Positions 8,023-16,328 of a stretch of DNA of 64,000 bases are shown one piece after another. This stretch comes from UBA10649 sp965278965. Lineage in GTDB: Bacteria > Actinomycetota > Actinomycetes > S36-B12. The position numbers were made by a program, and so were the translations under genes. Every line of letters begins with the position of its first letter. The first letter of the stretch is position 1. The stretch spans positions 2,108,001 through 2,172,000 of the forward strand of contig OZ257127.1 of assembly GCA_965278965.1 (NCBI GenBank). Reading direction: 5' to 3'. The notes beneath the pieces were generated by a model that ran no database searches, was not told the DNA's origin, and worked only from the letters and a program-made list of their open reading frames with translations.

Positions 8023-9234
8023 ATGCGCAAGTCACTGCTGGTGGTGCCGGTGCTTCTTACCGCGTCACTGGTCGCCGCGTGCTCGTCGAGCACGAGCAGC
8101 GAGAGCACGTCGAACACGTCGAGCACGGCGACGACAGCGGCGAGCTCGCCGATGGCGGACGACCCGAGCAGCGCTCCGACGACCGCCGCCGCAACCGCCG
8201 CCGCCCTCGCCGAGTGCGGCACGACCGTCGACGAGATCGCCGCGAAGGCGAAGGACCAGGGCGGGCCGAACCTCATCGCGCTGCCGGACGGGTGGGCGAA
8301 CTACGCGGGCATCCTCGCCTCGTTCCGCGACACGTACGGCCTGCCGGCCCCCGTGGCGAACCCCGATGCGTCGTCCGCCGACGAGCTGACGGCGATCACG
8401 ACGCTCCAGGGCCAGCCGGACAAGCCCGACGCGATCGACATCGGCCCGTCGTTCACACAGCAGGCGGTGGAGCAGGGCCTCGTCGCCCCGTACAAGACGA
8501 CGACGTGGGACGAGATCCCGGACAACCTGAAGGACGCGGACGGCAACTGGGTCGGCGCGTACTACGGGATCATGTCGATCGGCACCAACACGACCCTCGT
8601 GAAGGAGGCCCCCAAGACCTGGGCCGACCTGGAGAAGCCCGAGTACAAGGGCATGGTCACCTTGAACGGAGACCCGCGCGAGGCGGGGGCCGCGTTTGCG
8701 GGCGTCGTCGCTGCAGCCCTGGCGAACGGTGGCTCGTACGACGACATCATGCCCGGCATCCAGTACTTCGCCGACCTGAAGAAGTCCGGCAACCTCCAGG
8801 TCATCGACGTCACCGAGGCGGCGCTGCTGTCCGGTGACGTACCGATCGCGCTGGACTGGTCGTACAACTTCCCGGCGATCGAGCCGAAGCTGAAGGAGGC
8901 CGGGTTCGACTTCAGCACGACGATCCCGACCGACGGCCTCTACGGCTCGTACTACGCGCAGTCCGTCGTGTCCGATCCGGTGCACCCGTGTGCCGCGGCG
9001 CTGTGGCTCGAGCACATCACGGGCGACGACGGCGCGCTCGGCTACCTCGAGGGCGGCGCGATCCCGGCCCGCTACGCGGCGCTCGAGGCCGAGGGGAAGA
9101 TCACGGACGAGATGAAGGCGAACCTGCCGTCCGCGGACGACATCGCGAAGATCACGTTCCCGACGCAGGCCCAGATCGATGCGATGAAGCAGCAGATCAC
9201 GGACAACTGGGGACCGATGGTCGCCGACGCCTGA
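8023..9234 (+). CDS. ABC importer substrate-binding lipoprotein
   Basis: 403 residues. The N-terminus has a lipoprotein signal ending in the lipobox LVAAC, then a Ser/Thr-rich linker that tethers the domain to the outer face of the membrane. The mature part reads as a type-II periplasmic-binding fold of the PotD/AfuA/FbpA kind (segments PDAIDIGPSFTQQAVEQGLVAPY and YYGIMSIGTNT). Chosen start: ATG at 8023 with GAGAGGA upstream. The ligand is unknown. A metallophosphoesterase in the same operon makes a phosphorylated organic ligand plausible, but that is inference; polyamine, iron and thiamine relatives exist in the same superfamily. Confidence 0.92.
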   Translation: MRKSLLVVPVLLTASLVAACSSSTSSESTSNTSSTATTAASSPMADDPSSAPTTAAATAAALAECGTTVDEIAAKAKDQGGPNLIALPDGWANYAGILASFRDTYGLPAPVANPDASSADELTAITTLQGQPDKPDAIDIGPSFTQQAVEQGLVAPYKTTTWDEIPDNLKDADGNWVGAYYGIMSIGTNTTLVKEAPKTWADLEKPEYKGMVTLNGDPREAGAAFAGVVAAALANGGSYDDIMPGIQYFADLKKSGNLQVIDVTEAALLSGDVPIALDWSYNFPAIEPKLKEAGFDFSTTIPTDGLYGSYYAQSVVSDPVHPCAAALWLEHITGDDGALGYLEGGAIPARYAALEAEGKITDEMKANLPSADDIAKITFPTQAQIDAMKQQITDNWGPMVADA

Positions 9235-9245
9235 CCGGCACGGAC

Positions 9246-9274
9246 GGGGCGGACGCCTGCCAGGCGTCCGCCCC
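9246..9274. terminator. Strong GC hairpin between binding protein and second permease pair
   Basis: GGGGCGGACGCC is followed after a 5-base loop by its exact reverse complement, giving a 12-bp stem. It starts 12 bases after the binding-protein stop and lacks a T-tract. In ABC operons a hairpin here commonly protects the upstream binding-protein message or attenuates downstream permease and ATPase genes. That role is inferred from position. Confidence 0.7.
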
Positions 9275-9330
9275 GTTGCCTGTTCCGCCCCACTCCCGTT
9301 CCCACTCCGACGTCATCTGGGAGGCCGTCC

Positions 9331-10191
9331 GTGCGATCGCTCCTACGCGGCGAGACCCGGTTGGTCCTTGTCGTCGTCCTCCCGTTCGCCGCGTTCGTCG
9401 GGCTCTTCCTCGTCTACCCGACGGCCGTGGTGCTCATGAAGGCCCTGACCCCGGGCGGCTCCCTCGGCACGGATGCGCTGCAGCGCGCGCTGTCCGGGAC
9501 CTACCGGACCGGCTTCCTGAACTCCCTCGCGCTGTCCGGCGCCAGCGCGCTCATCGGGGGCATCGTCGGGCTGGTCCTGGCTCTCGTCGTCCGCAGCCTG
9601 CGCCGGCCGCGCTGGCTGCATCCGAGTCTGGAGTCCTGGTCCGCCGTCGCGTCACAGCTGGGCGGCGTGCCCCTGGCCTTCGCGTTCATCGCGACGATCG
9701 GCGCACAGGGCATCTTGACGAAGGGGCTGATGAACCTCGGGATCTCGCTGCCCGACCTCGGCGTCTCCCCGACCGGCTTCTGGGGGCTGGTGGTCGTCTA
9801 CCTGTACTTCCAGATCCCGTTGATGTTCCTGGTCGTCATGCCGGCCGTCGGTGGGCTCAAGGAGACCTGGCGGGAGGCGGCGGCGATCATGGGTGCCTCG
9901 CCTGCGCGCTACTGGCGGACGGTCGGGATCCCGCTCGTCGTCCCTGCTGCCCTTGGCGGGATGCTCCTGCTGTTCGTCAACGCCTTCACGGCGTACGCAA
10001 CGGCCTATGTGCTCAACGCGAGCGGCGCCTTGGTCCCGTTGCAGATCCGGTTCCTGCTGCAGGGCAACGTGATCACCGGCGAGGAGGACCTCGGCTTCGC
10101 CATCGTCGCGTGGGTCGTGGCGCTGCTGCTCATGAGCCTGCTCGTCATGACAGTTCTCCAGCGGCGGACGGCGAAATGGATGTCCGCGTGA
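9331..10191 (+). CDS. ABC importer permease, pair 2 subunit A
   Basis: 286-residue permease with about six membrane segments and an EAA loop (EAAAIMGASPARYWRTVGIP). GTG start preceded by GGGAGG. It matches the permease at 6223 along its whole length, including GGVPLAFAF, GFWxLVxVYLYFQ and the C-terminal VLQRRT, so the two are paralogs from a duplication. It overlaps the next permease by 16 bases, the same overlap length as in pair 1. It lies directly upstream, through its partner, of the ATPase gene, so pair 2 is the more obvious partner of that ATPase. Confidence 0.93.
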   Translation: MRSLLRGETRLVLVVVLPFAAFVGLFLVYPTAVVLMKALTPGGSLGTDALQRALSGTYRTGFLNSLALSGASALIGGIVGLVLALVVRSLRRPRWLHPSLESWSAVASQLGGVPLAFAFIATIGAQGILTKGLMNLGISLPDLGVSPTGFWGLVVVYLYFQIPLMFLVVMPAVGGLKETWREAAAIMGASPARYWRTVGIPLVVPAALGGMLLLFVNAFTAYATAYVLNASGALVPLQIRFLLQGNVITGEEDLGFAIVAWVVALLLMSLLVMTVLQRRTAKWMSA

Positions 10192-11027
10192 CGCCGCCCG
10201 CAAGCGGTCGGACCGGTGTGCACCTCGCGGGGTTGCTCAAGGGGGTGTTCCTCGTCGGCGTGGGCCTCTACTTCCTCGTCCCCATGCTCGCGATGGCGCG
10301 GTTCGCGTTCCAGAACGTGCCGACGGCCCTGCTCACCCCGGACCGGCTCTTGGATGGGTGGTCGGCGTCCGGTCTGTGGACGGCCGTGACCGACCCCCAG
10401 GTCCTGTCTGCCGCACGGACGAGCCTCACGCTCGTCGTGCTCGCGATCGTCGTGAACCTGGCCCTGCTGGTCCCGCTCGCGATCGTCACGGAGGTGCGGG
10501 CGCCGCGCCTGCGTCCGGTCCTCACCGCCGTGACGCTGCTGCCGTGGGTGATCCCGCCGATCGCCCTGGTCGTCGGCGTCGCCGCGACGTTCCGCGCCAC
10601 CGTGCCCTGGTTCCTGGCGAGCAACCTCAGCCTCGTGCCGTTCTATGCGCTGTGGGCGATGCCGTTCACCTACCGGGCGCTCGACGCCGGGTTGCAGGCC
10701 ATCGGTGCGCGGACGCTGTACGAGGCGGCCCGCAGCATGGGGGCACCTCTCGTCACGGTCGTCTTCCGGGTGCTGCTTCCGAACATGCGCGCGGCACTCG
10801 TCGCTGCGGCGGGCCTCACCGCGGCGATGGTCCTCGGCGAGTTCGCTTTCGCGTCGCTGCTGTTGAAGACGACGCTGCCGACGGTGATGGTGGAGTATCA
10901 GCGCAGCGATCCGCGCGGCGGCCTGGCCCTCGCGTTGTTCGTGATGGTGCTGACAGCGCTCGCCCTCGGGCTGGTCGTGCGGACGCTGCGGCGACGGGGA
11001 ATGACCATCTCGACGACGGGAATGTAG
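10176..11027 (+). CDS. ABC importer permease, pair 2 subunit B
   Basis: 283-residue PotC-type permease with about six membrane segments and EAA loop EAARSMGAPLVTVVFRVLLP. Its start ATG lies within the end of the preceding gene. It is a paralog of the permease at 7062. Only 2 bases separate its stop codon from the ATPase start, so it is probably translated with the ATPase. Together with its partner it should form the membrane channel. Confidence 0.93.
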   Translation: MDVRVTPPASGRTGVHLAGLLKGVFLVGVGLYFLVPMLAMARFAFQNVPTALLTPDRLLDGWSASGLWTAVTDPQVLSAARTSLTLVVLAIVVNLALLVPLAIVTEVRAPRLRPVLTAVTLLPWVIPPIALVVGVAATFRATVPWFLASNLSLVPFYALWAMPFTYRALDAGLQAIGARTLYEAARSMGAPLVTVVFRVLLPNMRAALVAAAGLTAAMVLGEFAFASLLLKTTLPTVMVEYQRSDPRGGLALALFVMVLTALALGLVVRTLRRRGMTISTTGM

Positions 11028-11029
11028 GC

Positions 11030-12073
11030 ATGGCGACGGTGGAGATGACCGGCATCGAGAAGTCCTTCGGGCCCTCGACGGCTCTCGCGGACTTCACGGT
11101 CTCGATCGAGTCGGGCGAGCTCGTGTGCTTGCTCGGACCGAGCGGGTGCGGCAAGACGACGGCGCTGCGGATCCTCGCCGGCTTCGAACGCGCCGACCGC
11201 GGCACGGTGGTCGTTGGTGGCCGCGACGTGTCCGACGATCCGCCGGAGCGGCGGCGCTTCGGCATGGTGTTCCAGGACTACAGCCTGTTCCCGAACCTGA
11301 CGGCGCGGCAGAACATCGAGTTCGGCCTGAAGGTGCGCAAGCGCCCGGCAGCCGAGCGGGCCGACGTGGTCGACCGGATGATCGCGGTCACGGCGCTCGA
11401 CTCGCACGCGGACAAGTACCCGCACCAGATGTCGGGCGGCCAGAAACAGCGTGTGGCGCTTGCTCGCGCCATCGCGACGACTCCCAAGGTCCTGTTGCTC
11501 GACGAGCCGCTGTCGGCTCTCGACGCGAAGGTCCGCGAGACCCTGCGCGACGAGATCCGCAGGCTGCAGCAGGAGATCGGTGTCACGACGGTGTTCGTGA
11601 CTCACGATCAGCACGAGGCGCTCGCCGTCGCCGACCGCGTCGGGGTGATGAGCAACGGACGCCTCGAGCAGCTGGCGCCTCCCCGCGAGCTCTATCTCAA
11701 CCCCGCCAACGCATTCGTGGCGGGCTTCATCGGAACGGTCAACCGGGTCGAGGCGATAGGCCAGCCGGACGGGCGGTGGCGGGTGCTGGGCCGAACGCTC
11801 GACGGCACGCACGCGGGGCATGCGGGTGCGGTCGAGGTCGCTGCCGTGCGGCCGGAGCAAGTGGCCGTCGACGACGACGGTCCCGCGGCTGTCCGGTCCG
11901 TGTCGTTCCTCGGCCCGATCACTCGGATCATCGTGGACGACCCGCAGGTCGGCCAGGTCATCGCCGACGTCCTGAGCGCGGATGCGGCGGGTCTGTCCGC
12001 CGGGCAGTCCGTCCGGGTTCGGCTGCGCGATGACCTCGACCGGCTCGTCCTCCTCGGCCACGGGGCACCGTGA
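11030..12073 (+). CDS. ABC importer ATPase
   Basis: 347 residues. Nucleotide-binding domain: Walker A GPSGCGKTT at 36-44, Q-loop in MVFQDYSLFP, signature MSGGQKQR at 134-141, Walker B VLLLDEP at 154-160, and switch His192 in VTHDQ. The C-terminal 100 residues have the TOBE-type regulatory domain of the PotA/FbpC group (EVAAVRPEQVAV). It is the only ATPase gene in an operon with four permease subunits, so it may energise both permease pairs. It overlaps the metallophosphoesterase start by 4 bases (GTGA). Confidence 0.95.
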   Translation: MATVEMTGIEKSFGPSTALADFTVSIESGELVCLLGPSGCGKTTALRILAGFERADRGTVVVGGRDVSDDPPERRRFGMVFQDYSLFPNLTARQNIEFGLKVRKRPAAERADVVDRMIAVTALDSHADKYPHQMSGGQKQRVALARAIATTPKVLLLDEPLSALDAKVRETLRDEIRRLQQEIGVTTVFVTHDQHEALAVADRVGVMSNGRLEQLAPPRELYLNPANAFVAGFIGTVNRVEAIGQPDGRWRVLGRTLDGTHAGHAGAVEVAAVRPEQVAVDDDGPAAVRSVSFLGPITRIIVDDPQVGQVIADVLSADAAGLSAGQSVRVRLRDDLDRLVLLGHGAP

Positions 12074-13629
12074 CCAGCCCGGGAGACACGACCCGCGCGA
12101 CTCTGGCGCGCGGTGGAGAACGGACTGGTGGCTGGCGGTCCCTCGTCGCCGCACCCGCAGAGCCGCCGATCGCCCCGCCGGCTCGCGGCGCCGAGGTCCT
12201 CGCCTGCCTGTGGCACCTGTCGGACCTCCATCTGTGCGACGCCGAGTCGCCGGCGCGCGCCGAGTACCTGGACCGCTACGGCGACCCGGACTCCCCGTAC
12301 GGCGAGGCCCTCGGTGACATCGGCACGTACCGCCCGCAGGAGGTGCTGACGGTCCAGGTCGCCGCAACGATGCTGACGACCGTCGCCCAGTGGACGCACG
12401 GCCCGGTGTCGGGCAGCGCCGTCGAGGCCGCGCTCCTGACCGGTGACCTCACTGACAACGCGCAGGCGAACGAGCTCTCGTGGTACCGCACGCTGATCGA
12501 CGGTGGCGTCGTGTCACCCCGCAGCGGCGACGTCGGACGGTCGTCGTGGGTCGGAGCGACCGACGACGCATGGTGGGACGAGCGGTATTGGCATCCGGAT
12601 GGGGCGCCGCCGGGTAGCGCACCCGACCGGCCCAGCCGGCTGTTCGGGTACCCGAGCGTCCCGGGCCTCGTCGACGCCGCCCGCCGTGACGTCGCCTCCC
12701 CGGGACTGTCCGTGCCGGCGATCAGCGTGCACGGCAACCACGACGCTCTGCTCCAGGGCACGGTCGCCCCGGACGCCGCGCTGCGCGCGCTCGCGCTGGG
12801 TGCCGAGCGCGTTGTGGGCCTACCCCCAGACGCCGACCCGATGGTGGTGGCCGAGGCCATCGCGATGGTCGGTCCTGCTCGCTTCCTGCACGACGACACC
12901 TCACCGCGCATGCCCATCGCGGGTGACTCGGGCCGCGAGCTCGTCGACGCGGCGCGCTTCGCGATGACAACGCGGGGCACCGATGGCGGTCCGGCGTACT
13001 TCGCCTACGACCTGGCCCGGGTTCGCGTCGTCTGCCTCGACACCGTGAACCCGCACGGCGGTTGGCAGGGATCGCTGGACGCCGAGCAGCTCGACTGGCT
13101 CGCGCGCACGTTGGAGGACTCGGCCGACCGGTACGTGGTGGTCGCGTCGCACCACCCGAGTCCGACGCTCATCAACGACTACACGCCTCCGGGTGCGTCG
13201 AGGCGCGTCCTGGGCGAGGAGGTGCTGGAGCTCCTGCTGGCGTCCCGCAGCGTCGTCGCCTGGGTCGCGGGCCACGTCCACCTGCATGCGGCTCAATACC
13301 GCGGTGACCAGCGCCGTGGCTTCTGGGAGATCACGACCTCGTCGCTGATCGACTGGCCGCAGCAGGTCCGGCTGCTCGAGCTGCTGCGCATCGACGAGGG
13401 CGACGGCCCGCAGATCGCTCTCGTCAGCACCGTCGTCGACCACGACTCACCGGTCGGTCTCGGCTTCGGCGAAGTGGATCTCTCCGACCCGACCGCCCTC
13501 GCCGGGCTGTCGCGGGAGCTGGCAGCGAACGACTACCGGCTGCGCGCACACTCCCGTCGCGGGCTCCTGCTCGACTCCTCCGCCGGCGTCCGGAACATGA
13601 CCTGGCGCAGCCCAGACCCCCTTCGTTGA
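12070..13629 (+). CDS. Metallophosphoesterase (TIGR03767-like)
   Basis: 519 residues, calcineurin-like phosphoesterase. All five metal motifs can be read: DLH at 52-54, GDLTDN at 125-130, GNHD (about 222), SHHPS, and GHVHLH. No signal peptide is evident, so it probably acts in the cytoplasm. The size and the long insertion between the second and third motifs resemble the TIGR03767 (PPA1498-like) family, whose substrates I do not know. Being the last gene of the ABC operon and translationally coupled to the ATPase, it probably dephosphorylates or cleaves the imported compound (inference). Its stop codon lies inside a family-A palindrome. Confidence 0.9.
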   Translation: MTSPGDTTRATLARGGERTGGWRSLVAAPAEPPIAPPARGAEVLACLWHLSDLHLCDAESPARAEYLDRYGDPDSPYGEALGDIGTYRPQEVLTVQVAATMLTTVAQWTHGPVSGSAVEAALLTGDLTDNAQANELSWYRTLIDGGVVSPRSGDVGRSSWVGATDDAWWDERYWHPDGAPPGSAPDRPSRLFGYPSVPGLVDAARRDVASPGLSVPAISVHGNHDALLQGTVAPDAALRALALGAERVVGLPPDADPMVVAEAIAMVGPARFLHDDTSPRMPIAGDSGRELVDAARFAMTTRGTDGGPAYFAYDLARVRVVCLDTVNPHGGWQGSLDAEQLDWLARTLEDSADRYVVVASHHPSPTLINDYTPPGASRRVLGEEVLELLLASRSVVAWVAGHVHLHAAQYRGDQRRGFWEITTSSLIDWPQQVRLLELLRIDEGDGPQIALVSTVVDHDSPVGLGFGEVDLSDPTALAGLSRELAANDYRLRAHSRRGLLLDSSAGVRNMTWRSPDPLR

Positions 13630-13687
13630 CTGTGCAGACGTGCACCGGTTGGCACCGAGGAACCGGTGAACACCTGCACGATCGACG
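13624..13687. repeat. Intergenic palindrome family A, copy 2; probable bidirectional terminator
   Basis: The left arm begins CGTTGACTGTGCAGACGTGC and matches copy 1 (5239) over 23 bases with one difference. The right arm pairs best near the loop (CACCGGTT with AACCGGTG) and imperfectly outside. It lies between the convergent metallophosphoesterase and CopD/CtaG genes, and the TGA of the former is inside the left arm. Confidence 0.8.
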
Positions 13688-13693
13688 GCGCGC

Positions 13694-15709
13694 TCAGCCC
13701 TGCTGGTCGCGGTCGGCCATCTTGGCGAGCCGGGCGTTGTAGGCGCGTAGCTCGGCGTCGTCGTCGCGGTCAGCCTGCCGGTCTGACCGGCGGGCCTCCT
13801 TCTCGTCGCTGCGTGCCCACTGCACGGCGATGACGACCAGGACGATGATGCTGGGGATCTCCGAGAGACCCCACGCCACCTGTCCGCCGTCGAGCGTGTC
13901 CTCCATGGGGTCCGTGATCCACGGGGGCTGGACGAGGCCGTACCACTCGATCGCGAGGGGCTGCGTCCCCATCATCAGCGCGACGGCGAAGAAGCCGTGC
14001 ACCGACAATGCGAGCAGCAGCATGACGAACCGGGCCCAGTAGGGCAGGGGCCGCGGCCGGGGATCGATCCCGATGAGCACCCAGTAGAACAAGTAGCCCG
14101 AGACGATGAAGTGCAGCTGCATGACGACGTGGCCGACGTGGCTGCCCATGAGCCAGCCGAACGCCGGCGTGAAGTACAGGCCGTACAGGCCGATGACGTA
14201 GACGATGAACACGTAGAACGGGTTGGTCAGCACGCGGGTGATCCACGAGTGCAGGAACCACACGAGCCACTCGCGCGGACCTCGCTCGGTGCTGCCGGAG
14301 GGCTTCAGCGCCCGCAGTCCGAGCGTGGCCGGTGCCCCGAGCACGAGGAAGATCGGTGCCAGCATCGTCATGGTCATGTGCTGCACCATGTGCTGGCCGA
14401 CGGAGACCTGGGCGTACACCGAGATGCCGGCGTTGGTGGTCCACGCGACGACCGCGACGCCGACGAGCCAGGAGACCGTTCGCAGGACGGGCCACGCGTC
14501 GCCGCGACGGTGCAGGCGGACGACGCCGGCCACATACAGCGCCGCCGCGACGATGCAGCCGGTGAGGAAGAGCGCGTCGAAGCGGAAGCCCAGCACGACG
14601 TCGGCGATTGTCGGCGGCGGTGGGTACGGGAACCCCAGCAGGCTCTCGCCGTAGGTCGCCAGCGGGACCTCGACCCGCGGCGGTGGGCTCGAGGCGAGGG
14701 CCACGCCGAGCCCGAGGGCGAGCGCCATGACCACGAGCTCGATGCCCGCAGTGCGGGTGAACACAGCTGCGCGGGAGAGAGTGCCCAGCGTGTCGATGAC
14801 CCGCCGGCGCATGAGCCACCCGATGACGCCGAGGGCGACCACGAGGCCGGTCTTCAGCAGCACGACGCGGCCGTACCCGGTGGTGACGAGCTGGCCAGCG
14901 TTGTCGAGGCGGGTGTAGGCGTTCCCGAAGCCGCTGACAGCAACGAGGACGATCGCCACGACCGCGATCGACGAGAACCGCTGCACCGGTCGCAGCAGCG
15001 GGGTGTCGCGGCGGACAGCGTGGACAGTGAGGGCGAGGATCCCGCCGATCCACAGGAGCGCTGCGACCGCGTGGGTGACCCCCGCGGTCGTCGCGAGCGC
15101 GTGGTCGCCGAGGTTCGAGCTGTGCCCGGCCAGCGCCGGCAGGGCCGCGGCGACCAGCGCGACCGCAAGCCAGCCCGCGCCCGCGCCGGTCGTCGCCGAG
15201 GTGACGGCGCCGACCGCCACGACGATCGCGAGCAAGGCCATGACGGCGAGCGCCCGCGTCGTCGGGACGTCCATCGCGTAGGTCGAAACGATGTCGGGCG
15301 AGAGCGCCTTGCCCAGGGTGATGCCGAGCACGTCCGCCAGCTGCCAGAACAGCTGTGCGATCGCCAGCACCGCCCAGACGATCGCGGCGACCGCGGCACG
15401 CCGCAGGTCGCCCCGACCGGTGCGCGACACGACGCCGTCGCGACCGGCAGGGTCGAGGAACGCCGCGGCCAGCAGCCACCCGATCGTCGCCAGAGCGGCG
15501 ACGTCGGTGAGCGCCCGCAGGATCGGCGTGCCCCACCCGACGACGGGGCCTGGGTCGGGCAGGCCTGCGAGCGGTGGGGTGTACGCGCCGCCGGCGGCGA
15601 CCAAGCCCAGGGCCGTCGCGACGACCACGACCGCCACGAGAACCGATGCGACGAGCGGTAGCCGCGGCGGCGCTGCCGCCGCCGTACGCCGGGTCGCGGT
15701 CGTCGTCAC
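13694..15709 (-). CDS. CopD/CtaG fusion: copper resistance and cytochrome oxidase assembly membrane protein
   Basis: 671 residues, polytopic. The N-terminal half (about 1-340) is a CopD-like copper-transport domain with roughly eight membrane segments. The C-terminal half (about 350-630) is the CtaG/CAGA domain, recognisable by QVSVGQHMVQHMTMTMLAP, whose His residues are candidate copper ligands, and by FIVSGYLFYWVLIGIDP. The charged tail (about 630-671) is cytoplasmic. This fusion is common in actinobacteria and is thought to supply copper to cytochrome c oxidase or exported cuproproteins. GTG start at 15709 overlaps the copC stop (GTGA). The longer upstream frame is a shadow of copC. Confidence 0.9.
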   Translation of the reverse strand: MTTTATRRTAAAAPPRLPLVASVLVAVVVVATALGLVAAGGAYTPPLAGLPDPGPVVGWGTPILRALTDVAALATIGWLLAAAFLDPAGRDGVVSRTGRGDLRRAAVAAIVWAVLAIAQLFWQLADVLGITLGKALSPDIVSTYAMDVPTTRALAVMALLAIVVAVGAVTSATTGAGAGWLAVALVAAALPALAGHSSNLGDHALATTAGVTHAVAALLWIGGILALTVHAVRRDTPLLRPVQRFSSIAVVAIVLVAVSGFGNAYTRLDNAGQLVTTGYGRVVLLKTGLVVALGVIGWLMRRRVIDTLGTLSRAAVFTRTAGIELVVMALALGLGVALASSPPPRVEVPLATYGESLLGFPYPPPPTIADVVLGFRFDALFLTGCIVAAALYVAGVVRLHRRGDAWPVLRTVSWLVGVAVVAWTTNAGISVYAQVSVGQHMVQHMTMTMLAPIFLVLGAPATLGLRALKPSGSTERGPREWLVWFLHSWITRVLTNPFYVFIVYVIGLYGLYFTPAFGWLMGSHVGHVVMQLHFIVSGYLFYWVLIGIDPRPRPLPYWARFVMLLLALSVHGFFAVALMMGTQPLAIEWYGLVQPPWITDPMEDTLDGGQVAWGLSEIPSIIVLVVIAVQWARSDEKEARRSDRQADRDDDAELRAYNARLAKMADRDQQG

Positions 15710-16281
15710 CGCGGCGGGCGGCGGCGCAGGTAGAACGCGAAGCCGATGGCGATTCCGGCTGCCAGGCCGAGGCTGACCCAGGCGAGTGGCGGGATGCCGG
15801 AGCCACCCGACGAGTCCTCGGTGGCCGTCGGCGGTGCGGTCGAGGCAGCGGGCTCGGCCGCGGGGTCGGCCGCGGGGTCGGCGGTGCCGGCCGGCGAGGC
15901 CGCGGCGCTCGCCGTGCCGATCGTCACGTGGACGCTCCCGTCGACCGGGTGGCCGTCCTCGGACACGACGCGGTACCCGATCGTCACGCCGCCGCTCGTG
16001 AGCGCCGCCGGCCACGCCACGGTCACGGTGCTGCCGTCGACGGCGATGTCGCCGAGGGACGCGGGCGAGCCCCCGTCCGGAACGATGCTGACGGCCACGG
16101 TGTCCGGCAGCAGGTCCTCGCTGAAGGTGAGGTCGACGGCCTCCGGCGCGGCGGGCAGAACGGCGCCGTCCGCCGGGCTGGAGGTGATGAGCTCGGCATG
16201 TGCGCTCGCCGACGGCGCCGTCGCGCCCAGGAGGACGGCGAGGACCGCCGCCACGGACGCCACGAGGGCCGCACGCTTCAC
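15706..16281 (-). CDS. copC: CopC-domain exported copper-binding protein with C-terminal membrane anchor
   Basis: 191 residues. Signal peptide (1-27) with predicted cleavage in SASA, after which the mature chain would begin with His (HAELITSS), the terminal amine plus His copper ligand of CopC. A second ligand region EDGHPVDGSVHV carries two more His. An Ala/Pro-rich linker (about 125-160) leads to a membrane helix (LAWVSLGLAAGIAIGF) and a basic cytoplasmic tail. It is translated just ahead of and coupled to CopD/CtaG, so the pair probably passes copper across the membrane. The GTG start lacks a strong ribosome site but gives a proper signal peptide. Confidence 0.9.
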   Translation of the reverse strand: MKRAALVASVAAVLAVLLGATAPSASAHAELITSSPADGAVLPAAPEAVDLTFSEDLLPDTVAVSIVPDGGSPASLGDIAVDGSTVTVAWPAALTSGGVTIGYRVVSEDGHPVDGSVHVTIGTASAAASPAGTADPAADPAAEPAASTAPPTATEDSSGGSGIPPLAWVSLGLAAGIAIGFAFYLRRRPPR

Positions 16282-16328
16282 GATGGGAGCGTACGACCCT
16301 CGAGGCGGAGTCCGACGAGGTCGGTCCG

